Origin: Hysterangium stoloniferum
Taxonomy: Eukaryota > Basidiomycota > Agaricomycetes > Hysterangiales > Hysterangiaceae
Length of the DNA: 64,000 bases
Assembly (NCBI GenBank): GCA_015178975.1
Contig: WHVD01000196.1
Coordinates: 78,919 to 142,918, forward strand
Reading direction: 5' to 3'
Both the position numbers and the translations under genes were made by a program. Each line of letters opens with the position of its first letter. The stretch's first letter is position 1. A model generated the notes under the pieces. The model was not told where the DNA came from, did not search any database, and was given only the letters and a program-made list of their open reading frames with translations. Shown piece after piece: positions 35,262 to 47,037 of the stretch.

Positions 35262-36030
35262 TCCACTCAGTAGTGACGGTCACGTCTTTTATTTGGAAGA
35301 ACTTAGTAGTTGTTTAACATAGCAGAGGGGTTCAGGCTAATCAGAGCCAAGTCGCAGCCAATAACAAAGGTACAAGACGAGTGTGTAGTTTGTGTCGTGT
35401 AGGCGCAGACAGAGGTTAGTATTTTAAGTAAATATAGGAGGTAATGCCTCAGAGGTTTTGATTTGAGCAAAAGCCTTGGATGAGTTATTCAATGTCGATG
35501 AAATGTTCATGCATCACATCGGATTATATCATATGCAGATCATATGTGGTCCTACATATATGACTTACCTTCCATGCACATCAAATACCTTGCTCAATCT
35601 TTGCTCAATCCAGTACACACGTGTTTTACGACCTTTTTTTGTGCACAAAATGCAGTTTGTGGCGAGGCGAAGAAATAGCCCTCTGTCACGGCCGACTGAT
35701 CCCGTGTCGGAGTTTGGCTTCAACATTCCCGAAGTAGCGAATGACCTCCATTCTGCCGGCCAGGCCGAAAGGCTGTGTGATAGCAGTCTCTGCTGGGTGA
35801 GCCTGCTACCAGGAATCATTATTATTATTATCATTATTTCCAGTACTTATTCAACTAGATTGTCTGAAAATTGTATCTGCTATATGGCCGATTGTATTTT
35901 ATCTCGAAATGCTTGAGAGCCTATTCTTTTGGTACAGATAGGATTCTAGGCAATGCTTATGTAAGACAGCAGTTCCTGAAGTTCAAGTCACGTGCTTTAA
36001 CGCGAGCTACTTTCTTGTCGCCTCCAGCTC
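35262..36030. other. Intergenic / divergent promoter
   Basis: About 770 bp between the leftward C1-THF synthase and the rightward disordered orphan. Contains an ATT/ATC triplet run at about 35818-35837. Short frames on both strands have no protein signature. Confidence 0.4.
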
Positions 36031-39000
36031 ATGGCATCTGGCAGCTCTCCACACATTCATTCACCCTTGGACTCGGATTCCGACTCAGACATTGAGCCCA
36101 ATGCTCATGGATCCCATTTATTTTGGGGAAACCTCAAAACGCCAGAGAAGTCTCGCTACATCGACCCCCCTCAAACTGTTATTAGACCTCACACGGCATC
36201 GCCGATTAGACATAGCCCTCAATTATCCAAAGACCTGTCATTGAACGAGCCAGAGATGTCAGAGATATCTAGTGTTCCCCAAATGACACAAGTCGGTGCG
36301 TGATATATCCTTGTTGCCTGGCTAATCCTTATCTCTCAAGAATTTACAATTAGATGCTGTCTCAAATGTCATCGGGAGAGATACACCCTACGGTCTAGAT
36401 GATAAATCAACTAATGTGGTATCCTACGATGTCACTCCCGAGGAAGTCAATTCGGGTAAGTATTTTTTCCCCTTCTCAAGCCAATTTGTTTATCGCCCAT
36501 CCTAGATATCGAGGAGCGACTTGTCGACTCCATTTTGTCTGAAGCTACACCTCCTCCACTACCCACAGTTGTAGCTACTTCTGATATTGAGATGGAAGTG
36601 TTGCCAGCTTTGGATCCATCGTCTTATTCCCCCCATCAAAAAGACTTCGAAACGCCCACTACTCAACACAATACAATTCTATCTAGGGATGATACGAAAG
36701 CAGGCTGTGTCTCTGATGAACATTGGAAGTCAAAGATATCGGACATCTCTGACCTTATCACGCTTAAGAACCCGCCACCCATCAATGCACCATCCCATAT
36801 TATTACACGGTCATCGATGACGACACTAGAATCACTATCTATTGCGCCATTAATATCGTCACCACTCCCGTACGTTGATGATTTGCTCTCGACGAGGCCC
36901 AGCATCCCAAAGACTCAGACTTCACCCTTATTGGATGAAACCGCGTCTTGTCCAAGCACAGAAGCAATCATCACAGAAAGCTCGGACAGTCGGGATGGAT
37001 CTGGAAGTCATTCACTCCTAGAACCCCCAATAACACCTGTTAGTTGTTCCCCTTTTTCGCCAATTGACAAACCTGGGCTAAGTATCTGGCAGCATAGCGG
37101 AAACGCTCCAGAGGGATCAGCGAAAATAAAAACGGGTACAGACATTTCTCACGACGCACGCTTTCCTACTTCCACACCAAAGAAGGCCTCTTCTGGTTCA
37201 GTATCATTGGCGGAAACGCGAAAGCGGTCCCCAAATAAAGGGAAGGGCATAGTGGATAATGTCGACTTCCGCGTTCCCGTTAGCAGCTCTGCGGGCAGTC
37301 CTCTCAAAGATGCCGATTCGGATCAGCTGCTTAAGAAAGAGCGACGGACCAAAGCAAGGCGGGAAATGGAGCGCGCTAGGCAGCAGTTGTTATCTCTTAG
37401 TCCAGCTTCCACGGGTTTGTTGAATTTACTCGTCTCTCCTACTCGTGAGAGTCCTGAGCGATTATCACCTCAACACGGACCAGAAAGTTCCATTTCGGAG
37501 ATACTTTTTGAACCTGCTCAAGCTGGGAACGCTGGACGAGTTCCAGTTGTAGCATCGTCTCTACCACGTTCACCGGGAAGCCCATTGCGACTAACTTCTC
37601 CTGGGCCTGTTTCCCTTGACGATTCACCGCGAACACCGGCTCGCCCTGTTGTCGCCTCTGTGCATGCCATGCCATCACCTCATTCCGCACTCAACGATCT
37701 AGAACTTTCTCCTGCCCGAAAGGCCCCTCCGTTACTATCTCCCACGAAACAGGTGAAGTTCCCAGAAGTATCTGTAGTTCTTCCCCGGATTCGAGTTGTT
37801 GCCCGATCTCCCACTAAGGAACAGATGTCACCGCCTCCGAAAGCCATAACAGTTGCCTCAGGTTCCACAATGAATGCCCCGCTCCCTTCAACTTCGTTGA
37901 CAATACCGACGCCTCGAGCAAATCAGCTACCTTTCCCTTTAGTTTTAGATAAATCAAGCCCTGGTATTGACCCTGTGTCATCCTCTACTCAGCCGAGTAC
38001 ATCTACAGCGTCTCAGCAAACAACATCGACCCTACGGCAACCTTCGTCGATAACCGTTAATAAGCCTTCGAGGCTACAGAAACCTTATTCTCGCCTTGGG
38101 CAGGCGCCATCGAGATTACCTTTGGCATCATCTTTACGCCGTACTACTCCATCTGACAGCATGGGGGCTCACTCTAAAAATACCCCTGCAGTTTCTGATC
38201 GGCCACAGTCAACGTCTAGTTTGGTGGTTCGTTTGTTTCCTGTCAATTCTTTTTGCTGAGTACTAAACTACATTCTTTTTACTAGCCGTCCCGGATTCCA
38301 TCTCCGGTTAAACGACGCGCACCTAGCAATAATCCTTCGTCAACTTCAACTTCTCCTCTCCCAGAAGCTGTAGAAACTGGGCAGCTGGTCAATTCACACA
38401 AAAGGAAACGGCAAGCAGGAGAGTCATCGGATGGTGAATTCGATGAACCGCCCGTTAAGCGATCCATTGTTGTCCAGCCAGGGGTTAAGAAGGTACACCA
38501 GACAGGACGTGTTACGAACGGGCTGACCAGTAAATTCTCACCTGTTCGTCCATTTGCAAGTCCGGTTCGTCGACCACGTCCTCTCAACGTCGTTCAAATC
38601 AGGCCAGTCATACCAGGCACTCTGCGCCATTTCGAAACCACAAGAAGCACGCGTCGTGATTTGCTTCATGATCAGGCAGAAACTTGCGATGTCCAGCCTC
38701 GAGCCGTCTCCGAAGATTCTCCAAGTGCTATTGACTCTGGTAGAGATGACGCTTTCGCGATGGGCAGTGTTTCGCAGTCACAGCTTACTGATGGGGAAGC
38801 TTCGTCCTCCCCCAAGGATTCAAACCATCCAGAATTAAGGCGAACAAGTCGGGTTCGTAGGATTCAGGCACCTGACATATTTTCAACAGCCACCTCTAGT
38901 GCTAAGCGCGAACGTATTGCTCTCAAAACACGCAACGCAGGCATGGTGCAGCGGGTAGCTACGACGTCTAGAGGTCCCTCTTCGAGATCCTCTACTCGCT

Positions 39001-39743
39001 CAGCAACGCCTTTGGAAGAGTTCCCCACTAACCCGAGGCTTCTACAGACGCTCACGGATGCCAACACATTGCGCAATCAGACTTACGTAGCCACGCTTGA
39101 ACGATCAATCATACGGAAGCCTGGACCACGTCCTCCCAGTCCAACGACCAAGGTGAGAACGACACTGGAAAAATCCAAAGAAGAGCGATCGAAAGAGCGG
39201 GAGAGGCGGGCAGAACGCCGTCGCCGACGAGATCAAGGTAGTAATGTGACCGATGGGACGGACTTGGATGATATGGACGTGCCTTCTTCGCCTACTCCAA
39301 GTGGCTTACTGGACAACGGCGCTATAAACAAACATGCTAGAGCTCCAGGGGACGACGAAGACTACGTAAGTCCAGAACGATCTCCGAAAGCAAGTAAGTT
39401 GGATCCGACAAAAATGGTTAAAACCGTGAAATGGGATCGTAGTCTCTCTAGAAATTTATGTCAGCTAGAGATAGACGCGTCAGCCGTGAAACATGACAAT
39501 ACGACGAGGGAGGTGAATCGGAAAGGCTGCCTTGCTCGCGTATGTGTCTTCACTACTTGTCTCTTCCTTTCTACTTTTTAATACGCTTGTCAGTCTCTTC
39601 GTTTAGATCCGCTCGGTAATATCCCAGAGGCCACCGCTCCTCTTGAAGACATGGAAAAGCCCCACGTCGTTGTCACGCGTTTCGTTTACGATGACGACAT
39701 TGAGGAGCTACCACCTCGCGCCGCCAAAAAGAAGAAATCGTAA
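36031..39743 (+). CDS. Large Ser/Pro-rich disordered protein
   Basis: Five exons (36031-36295, 36354-36455, 36506-38223, 38286-39539, 39594-39743) join in frame to 1162 aa. No family recognised. Almost the whole length is Ser/Pro/Thr-rich with many SP and TP sites, including repeated short forms such as LSPA, SPTKE and SPTRES. A helical basic stretch (KSKEERSKERERRAERRRRR) and Lys/Arg clusters (KRKRQ, PVKRR, AAKKKKS at the very end) suggest nuclear targeting. A short conserved-looking segment near the end reads VKWDRSLSRNLCQLE. It may be a cell-cycle or chromatin-associated CDK target, but that is inference from composition only. Confidence 0.7.
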
Positions 39744-39952
39744 CGGTCTCCCATTTGACGACTGCTTTATTTTATTGTTGTTTGCACACCGCATTGTCGC
39801 ACACATTCCTTTTTCATTCTTACATCTGCAACACTGGTTTCTTTGGATACATCATGCAAATTACATGAAATGCCGATATTGTTATCGTTGAAGGAACGAT
39901 GTTTCTATGTGAATTGTATATGTCAGACGTACCATTCCTCTAATATACCATC

Positions 39953-41135
39953 TCAAGCCTTTGGCGTCCGGTAGTTCAGGACAGCAGTTGCTTGATTCAC
40001 TGGGAGTAAGAGGACGTCCGCAATGTTCACATGGGGAGCTCGGGAAGCGGCCCATGCGATTTCTTCTGCAATGTCATCGCTCGACACTAACGTTTCTTTA
40101 AGATGTGAACTCCATATATGCAGCACTTTGACTTACATGGTGTTAAGCCTTCGTATACCTTGTCAGCAGCTGCTTTATCACCACGGAATCGAACAATAGA
40201 GAACTCTAAAAAATACCACTAAGTTTAAGTTGATGAAAAGAATGATCGGGGTTGGACACACCCGTTTCGACCATGCCTGCGGGTTCAGAGTTTATGAGGG
40301 CAATATTTCAGCACGTATCGTTAAAACTTGCCAGGCAATATTTGAGTGACCCGGATCGGTGTAGCGACTAGCTCTCGACGCAATACCCCATTGAATGCGT
40401 CCACACTTTTTGTACATGGATCATCTGGTGAAAAACCACTAGAATGTCTGCTTACGCATGCTTTGTGGCACAATAAATTGAACCTCCTGCGTAGGGCTCA
40501 ATGCCTGCAATAGACCCTAGATTAATAATGTGGCCGGCATTACGTTCCTTGAAGTCTGTGATTTCGTTTTGTCAAGACATGACGCTGCGGAAGAAAACTC
40601 CTGCTCACGTCTGACAAGGAGTTGACTCATTGAAATGAGCCCCATGACGTTAGTGGAGAACATGGCATCGATGTCAGCCTCTGCAATATCGCCGACTCGA
40701 TCCACGCCATAAACAAAGCCAGCATTGTTAACTCGTATCGTGTGTCAGGCGATGCACTTCGAACGAATTGGAAGACATGAGTACTTAATATATCAACATC
40801 ACGGAGCGCAGCAGGAATTTTATCCCAAAGGGTGTTGACTGCTTGTCGATCGCTGACATCAAGGACGACTGTCGCAAATTGGCCCCCAGCATTAAGGCCA
40901 CCTTCTCGGTGGGCCGTTATACAAGCCTCCTTTACGGAGGCGAGGGCCTCTGCACGTCTAGCCAGGAGAATCACGTTGGATCCAGCCTTGGCGAAGAGAA
41001 GGGCTGTGGACTGTTCAGATCCATTAATGTTAGAAAATGGGACAAATATTGGCCCTTTACCCTTCCGATGCCTGCACTGGCACCCGTTAACATGACCGTT
41101 TTCCCAGCCAAACGAGAACTACTGAAAATCGACAT
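39953..41135 (-). CDS. Short-chain dehydrogenase (classical SDR)
   Basis: NAD(P)-dependent oxidoreductase most like fungal YMR226C/YdfG-type 3-hydroxy acid or serine dehydrogenases. Exons join in frame from ATG 41135 to TGA 39953. Seen: the cofactor loop [21 protein letters not shown] (restored across an intron), NVMGLISM, the serine in IINLGSIAG and the active-site pair in YCATKHA (YxxxK), then [19 protein letters not shown]. The catalytic Ser/Tyr/Lys are all present. One intron (donor at 40331) is GC-AG (CCTG|GCAAGT). Several introns interrupt the C-terminal half. Substrate cannot be told from sequence. Confidence 0.88.
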
Positions 41136-41539
41136 GCTGGTATCATAAGCATTAATGAAATGAAAGGCAAATATAAGCGCATACCTGTGAAATACGCCTT
41201 TTGAAGACCTGGATAAGCTTGGAGGACGTGGTAGGACTCTCAATCCGAGGAGCATCCATGAATAATTCTCATCGCGCAATCTCGGAAGTTGAGCTAACGG
41301 GCCGTGTCGGCACGATAACCTAGCGTGGAATGACATCACTTGTATTCTGTGAGCGCGTCGTATTGTGACTGTTGTGACATTGCACGTATTTGCAACAGCA
41401 AACTGAATGGTGTCCCTGATATTCATTAGCCAACCAAACAAACAAGATATATAATTCTTTGCTTTTTTTTATTAAGATATTACATAATACGTATCTAATA
41501 TCTATTCTAGTTCCGTGTATCTTGCATACCGATTCCAAA

Positions 41540-43186
41540 ATGATGCAAGATGACGACGTTGATCCAGCTTGGGATAATCTTGTATCTTGGTTAGAGTCCA
41601 TTGATCCTCAACTCAAAGAGGGCCTTCATGTTCATAGCAAACGCATTCCAGGTTAGTTCATTTGACCCATGATCTCGGTCACCGACTCACCGTTTCCATC
41701 AGGAGTAGGAAGGGGGCTTTTCGCAACTAAGGATGTTCCCGTGAATGCAATCCTTTCCATAGCCATCTCACTTTGAAGTGCTCATTTATGACCGTGGCCA
41801 GCCAAATACAGCTATGTTCAAAGTACCCAAATCCGCCCACATGAATATCGAGACCCTGGCTCCTCTTTATGGTGTAAAACACGGTTTATCTGCCACCCAG
41901 CTGATATCCTTGCATCTTTTTCTCCATAAACCGGATGAGGGGAGATGCACCACCGCTCTTAATTTTGGGGCTTATATTTCCATTCTCCCAGAAGATTTCG
42001 CCAGCCACCCGCTCACATGGCTGATCAAGTCCTCATCCGGTGATCACAGCGACGCATTTCTCTTAGATTGCCTAACCCCCGCAGCAGTGAGAGCATTGAG
42101 TCAAGTGGCAGGGAGATTTCAAGAGGACCGGAAAGCTGTCCTTGATTTTATGGTAATAGCTTCCATTTATTCAATAATGGGAATATCGCGATAAATGATA
42201 CTTTCAAAGGAGCATCACCCTGACATAGCGTTTTCTACGCGTATTTCTCTGAGTTCCTTGAATCGGTCTATTCTGGAGAGGTCTATTTTAAGGTACCTAT
42301 GGGCTTGGCTAAATGGTTCGTGAAGGATACATTCGCAAGCGTTAAGCCCGTTTACCAATTTCTTTGAAAGTCAATACTCGCTGTGTATATCTCCGCCTTT
42401 GCCCGTCTCAATCTGATCCCGACAATCTTACCCTCTGCCCTGTTCTCGACCTAGCCAATCATACTTCCGCTGCTGCCCATGCAACTAAAACAACACCTAT
42501 TCCCACATTTTTCTCCCCTCCAACCCTAACCTTAAAGGGAGGCGACGAGGTCTACTTGAGATATGGGTCACATTCAAATACAACTCTCTTTACGGAATAT
42601 GGTTTCGTAGAACAGACATGTGAATTCGGTGGTCAAGCTGATATACAAGATATCCTTGAAATTATGATCCAGAAGGAAGGTTCTTTGGGCGAATGGATTA
42701 AAGCAACACTGGAATCGAATAACTACTGGGGGTACGATTCTCATCTTGTGTCTCTTAAGGCTCTCGTAACATGCTGCGTACAGTGGCTGGACATTACACG
42801 ACACGCCTTCACCTGCTCACCCTTCTTACCGACTGTTACCCGCCCTCAGACTCCTAAATTTAACCTCCACGGTGTCATCCGTCCTGCAATCCGACGATCC
42901 TTTCTCGAATTCACCCGATTTACAAGCTTGGCAGGATACCCTTCTCGGCAACAGGGATATCGTATCGGATATCAATGAAGAGCAGACGTGGCAACAACTA
43001 CGTGAAATTTGCAGCCTCGCAGTAAAACGTGCTGAAGAGGGAATCAATAAATTGCAAGAGACGTGTCAAAGGCATACCATTACTGGCTGGAGGCATTACG
43101 CGAGAGAATCAGTTATGATGCTTTGGGAGGAAGAACGTCGAGTAGCCGAGGCCGTCCAAGAAAGTATAGACAACGCAGTGAACTGA
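41540..43186 (+). CDS. SET-domain lysine methyltransferase (LSMT/SETD6-like)
   Basis: Protein lysine methyltransferase of the Rubisco LSMT/SETD6/Rkm class. Six exons (41540-41651, 41703-41740, 41802-42152, 42210-42315, 42371-42731, 42784-43186) give 456 aa in one frame. SET parts: GVGRGLFATKDVP at the start, SAHMNIETLAPLY, LWAWLNVNTRCVYL, PVLDLANHTS (the LDxxNH cofactor/substrate motif) and the catalytic-tyrosine region EVYLRYGSHSNTTLF, then EYGFV. The C-terminal helical half is the Rubs-subs-bind type domain. Raw frames look broken near 41.77 and 42.2 kb, but introns with acceptors at 41801 and 42209 remove both breaks. A decayed fragment of its 3' end recurs at 46690-46820. Confidence 0.85.
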
Positions 43187-43269
43187 TAGCAAGCTCCTAG
43201 TTCATTCATTACATACTCCTAGCAAGCACAGGAACAACAAATAGAACAATATTTTTTTGAGTCATCGAA

Positions 43270-44262
43270 GCAATTCTGACCGGCTGCGTATGCGTATGAA
43301 TAAGGTACATGGCTATAGCTGGACAGAAAAGCATATGAAGCCCAACGAGGCCATATCCTTTTTCAAAGCTGGATTAGAAGCCAATCCTACAAGGTAGATG
43401 TGACCTATTAGTTATCCTGTACCGAATACTGACTATTCGACAGTTTCGTCCTCAACTTTCTCCATGACGCCGCGCCGTCCGATAATCCGCTTATCTCGAA
43501 CGGTTCGGCTATCACACAACAGTCTTGTTCGTCTGGATCCGGATCGTCAGCAAGGGTCATGACATCGCAAAAGGAGTTTGCTAAACGCCAGACAGAGCTA
43601 TAGCAAGGTCACCAGCGTCGCTGGGCAGACCACCACCATATCACTCGCCGCAATCAGTTCTCTCCAAAGATCAAAGGTTGTCGGTTAAGTGGCTAGGGAA
43701 AACGGATTGTAACGGTTTCGAGCCGACGAAAGCTCTCATCAGGGGGATACCGCTACCCCAACCGTTCCGCGAGAGCCAAAGGGAGTGATAAGATAATGTA
43801 TTTGTGCCGAAAAAACGAGTGCATCGAAATTCTGAGAACCTTGAGACCCAATGGTGTAGTATACGGATGGGGGGCACACCTGTCAGGAGAGGGAGGCTTC
43901 AACCTGAGATCAATGATCAACGAAGCTGACAGGTCGTGGAAACCTGCTGGATCGGATTTTGCCGATGTCCATACAGCAAGACGAGCCCGAAGCCGGCACG
44001 TGCTGTTTTCGGTAAGGCTGCTCGAAAGGATAAAATTGGGAAGTCTACGAGGCTGCTGGTACGTAGGAGTTCATTTTCCAACAATGAGACTAACAAATTG
44101 TTAACACTAGCAACGCTTGAGTACCACTTCACCAAGGCCACAGATGTAGCCACTCGGATATATGAAACAGGCTTGAAACAATTCGGAGGGAGCAGAATAC
44201 GTGATGCGATACGTCAAGCTTTTGATCAACGATGAGAACAGTCGGCAACAGAACAGATAGTT
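43270..44262 (+). pseudogene. RNA14: RNA14 (CstF-77) pseudogene fragment
   Basis: Piece of the HAT-repeat mRNA 3'-end processing factor. Recognisable blocks in order: HGYSWTEKHMKPNEAISFFK and AGLEANPT (43270-43395), an intron-like gap, FVLNFLH, SQKEFAKRQTEL, PARAVFGKAARKD (about 43990-44030), VYEAAA across a retained intron (GTACGT...ACTAG), LEYHFTKATDVATRIYETGL and EYVMRYVKLLINDEN. The blocks lie in different frames with stops and missing segments between them (for example TAG after RQTEL), and there is no start or end. Introns are retained, so it came from genomic DNA, not a retrocopy. The functional gene is not in this window. Confidence 0.82.
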
Positions 44263-44284
44263 ATCTGCAGATGCACTAAAGGAA

Positions 44285-45155
44285 GTCGCAAGTGCAATAG
44301 TCGGAGGGTTTGTTAAATATTGACCACGATAGTACCCCTGGGCGAGAAGATTGTAGGGAGGTTGGCTGGCTTCCAAAATTCATAACGGCCAGGTTGATGG
44401 CATGGTTGAGGCAACAACAGGATAGTCGGTCAAATAAATTCAGTGTACACGGATTGTTCTACCCGCTTATTAACATGTTCTAGACGTGGTGAGAAGGAAG
44501 CCAAAAATTTCGCGCTTCATGTTTTGGCTACCGCGAAAAACCTTTTCGTTGTAGATAGTAACACTGGGTCCTTGAGATTCGCTCTACTCCATCCATATGT
44601 AGGCCTCCTCTAACCACCGACGGCAGACCTTCTAGGCGTTGAAAAATCACATGGCTTACAGACTTCACAAAAACATGAGAACGTCTACTTGAATCATAAG
44701 AGCTGTCGCCGTGTCAGGGGGAAAACAGACCATCTTCTGAAGTTGACGAATGTCTTGTAAATTTCTTGTCGCCCGAGGCAACGCGGCAGTCTTGGGAGAA
44801 TAAACAAATGTGTCGCCTACCATGTTATAAATACTTGTATCAGCGACGATAGTATGTCCAGCCATAGAAATTGTTTTGATGTGCTGTCCGCCGCTGGGCG
44901 TAACAAGTTGGGAGGAGAACCTTAATTTCACCCAATAACCAATCCGGAATAGTAAACACGATGACTTGGACTAGATACAACCGTTTTGGAAAAAAACTTG
45001 GGTATTAGAAAATTTCGAACCAGGTTCCAGAGCAATACTGAATTGACGACAGATAAGTAAAAGACCAATATCCAAGGCGTCACTTCACAACTCAGAGCTC
45101 CTTCTCGTGTCATCTTCAAATGTCTTTCAAGGGGGGGATTGGCAATACGATCCAA
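44285..45155 (-). pseudogene. Decayed copy of the coiled-coil orphan
   Basis: Matches, with many changes, the 3' two thirds of the orphan at 47038-48737. Shared DNA includes GTTCATAACGGCCAG (44378 and 47099 areas), GGAAGCCAAAA followed by TTTCGC (44498 and 47258), and the reverse-strand block corresponding to DGIARSRHELEKIF (about 45090-45150). Frames are shifted and the splice sites are lost, so it is not expected to make the protein. Same orientation as the readable copy, so the two form a direct duplication. Confidence 0.7.
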
Positions 45156-46689
45156 AGAAAACTCCCATCATACTTTAAATCTCTTCGTGAAGTCAAGCGC
45201 AAAAAGGTATGATATTTTTAGTAACCCCACGAGTGCAATTTTCAAAAGTTCCCCGGGCGTACCAGACCATGAGACACGACCAGTCCATTGCACCACCGCG
45301 AGTAGTTGGTATGGTCTCAGCGCCAAAGTTCAAGGCCAAGAGTTGAACGTTGTCAAAAGTTCTAGTTCACGATAACGCTGTCCCGTAGAGCCTTGAACAT
45401 CAGAAGGCAATCAGAACGGCCTAATGGTCGATAACACCGTTGAAGTAACTTCTTCTAAACCTGTAGATTGAACGCTAGATATGTCCTCCAGATACTGCAC
45501 CGCATAGTCATTATAATAGTCATGCAAGTCGAATCCGATGTCACAAGTCCGATATCATAATTCTTGGAATCCTCATACGAAATTGACGGGTTTCTTCAGG
45601 AGGCGAAAGAACAATAGATGGTTTACGTTCAAATCAAAGGACAGAAACATCATAGACAGCCGAGACGCAAATCTCCCGACAAGCACGATTAGGAAAAAGT
45701 GGACAAGAACATATCGAGATTGCCTTTCTTTGGTAGAATAACCTTCAAATTCGGCCCGACAACCACGATATGGATGGAGCCCACGTAACATTCAAACCTG
45801 CAAAACGCAACCACGATTTGGAGAGCCCATGTGCTATGATTCAAGACCAACCGGGAACGAATTTATCATGTTCATGATACGCTCTTGCCAATATCTTGAT
45901 ACACCACGCTTAGAGCAAACCTAAAAATGAAATAAAAAGATATATCAATCTCCACAAGGAAGAAGGGGGGGGTTCCAAAAATTGCTGAATCCCGAAGGAA
46001 ACAGACGGGTTCGGATGTGTAATTTGCAATCAGCAAAAGACTGTGCCTCAGTAAAACGTCACTGGCGACAGTACATGCCCGAGCACAAGAGATGGGGAAT
46101 CCAAGTGTATGGCGCTTGCCTTATATACCCCAACCACAGGGTCGTGCACGGGCCCTGACGTCTGCGCACGGACCGTAGTCCCATATTGACGCGTGGTATA
46201 ATTAGCTGTATCGAGACGATTTCTAGGCCATCTAGTATCTCTAAGCCATCTATTCCACTTATTCATATATATCGCACGGAGCCAGTCACTGATACGTGCA
46301 ATTTACGACTGCTATAGAAGCGATAATATCGCAGTGGGGTCAGATTGTCTACCCCGTAAATTTTATTCAGTTTCGTGTTATTTTGAATGATAGTCCAGGC
46401 TGTTGATTAGTGTTTGGTGTTTCCCCCAAGGTAAGTTTTACATTGAATACAAAAAATAAACCGTTATACGACCCTAAATGGGTATACCATCTCGAGCCAT
46501 TCATTATAGCACCCTGGCAGCCGCACGAGGCCTCTCCAGACTTTAGCTGTCAGCTTCGTAAATTGTTATTCGATCCGGACAGCTCCCGGAGGAAGTCCAC
46601 CTAAGAAGCTCCTGGACGTTGTGAAGCATCCTGGAGCATCCATCCCGTACTTCTTCCCAGCGCTTAAAATCATTTTTACTGATGAAACG
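45156..46689. other. Gene-poor part of the duplication zone
   Basis: About 1.5 kb without a supported gene. The frame at 46410-46604 has no recognisable domain. A poly-G run occurs at about 45965-45972. Probably decayed duplicated or transposon sequence; nothing specific recognised. Confidence 0.35.
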
Positions 46690-46820
46690 TAGACACGCCA
46701 AAGAATCAAATGCCAGAGACGTGTCAAGCGCATACCATTACTCGCTGGGGGTAATGGTAATGCACAACTTATGACGTTGTGGAACGAAGAACGTCGAGTC
46801 GCCGAAGTCTAGACAGTGAG
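46690..46820 (+). pseudogene. Fragment of the SET-methyltransferase 3' end
   Basis: Matches 43035-43170 of the SET gene: both contain GAGACGTGTCAA, GCATACCATTACT and GAAGAACGTCGAGT in the same order and spacing, followed by the last codons. The copy has indels and stop codons. It lies before the readable orphan copy just as the intact SET gene lies before the decayed one, supporting a direct duplication of SET-3'-end plus orphan. Confidence 0.8.
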
Positions 46821-46829
46821 GAAATTATG

Positions 46830-46930
46830 GGCAGTAACGTGTTTTCTTTTTTATATATATATATATATATATTTGTATCCCGCTTCAAGTAACAAGGACT
46901 AACTGGGGCCAGTAACGTGTTTTCTTTATT
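46830..46930. repeat. AT dinucleotide run between short direct repeats
   Basis: CAGTAACGTGTTTTCTTT occurs at about 46833 and again at about 46911. Between the copies lies an (AT)n run of about 20 bases (46852-46871). Possibly a slippage or excision footprint. Confidence 0.6.
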
Positions 46931-47037
46931 AATTACAAATTGTCAGCAAGCACGCGCATAACATATAGACCACAGTTAAGAACTCGGCAAGTACAGATAG
47001 TCGCAAGGACTTGTTAGACAGCGAAACTTTACGACCA

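Noticed and set aside
41740-42210. Apparent frameshifts and stops in the SET-methyltransferase gene
   Set aside because: Introns 41741-41801 (GTGAAT...CCAG) and 42153-42209 (GTAATA...AAAG) remove both breaks and give a continuous family-like protein.
46410-46604. 64-codon frame at 46.4 kb as retroelement piece
   Set aside because: No conserved retroelement motif could be recognised; left as unassigned spacer.
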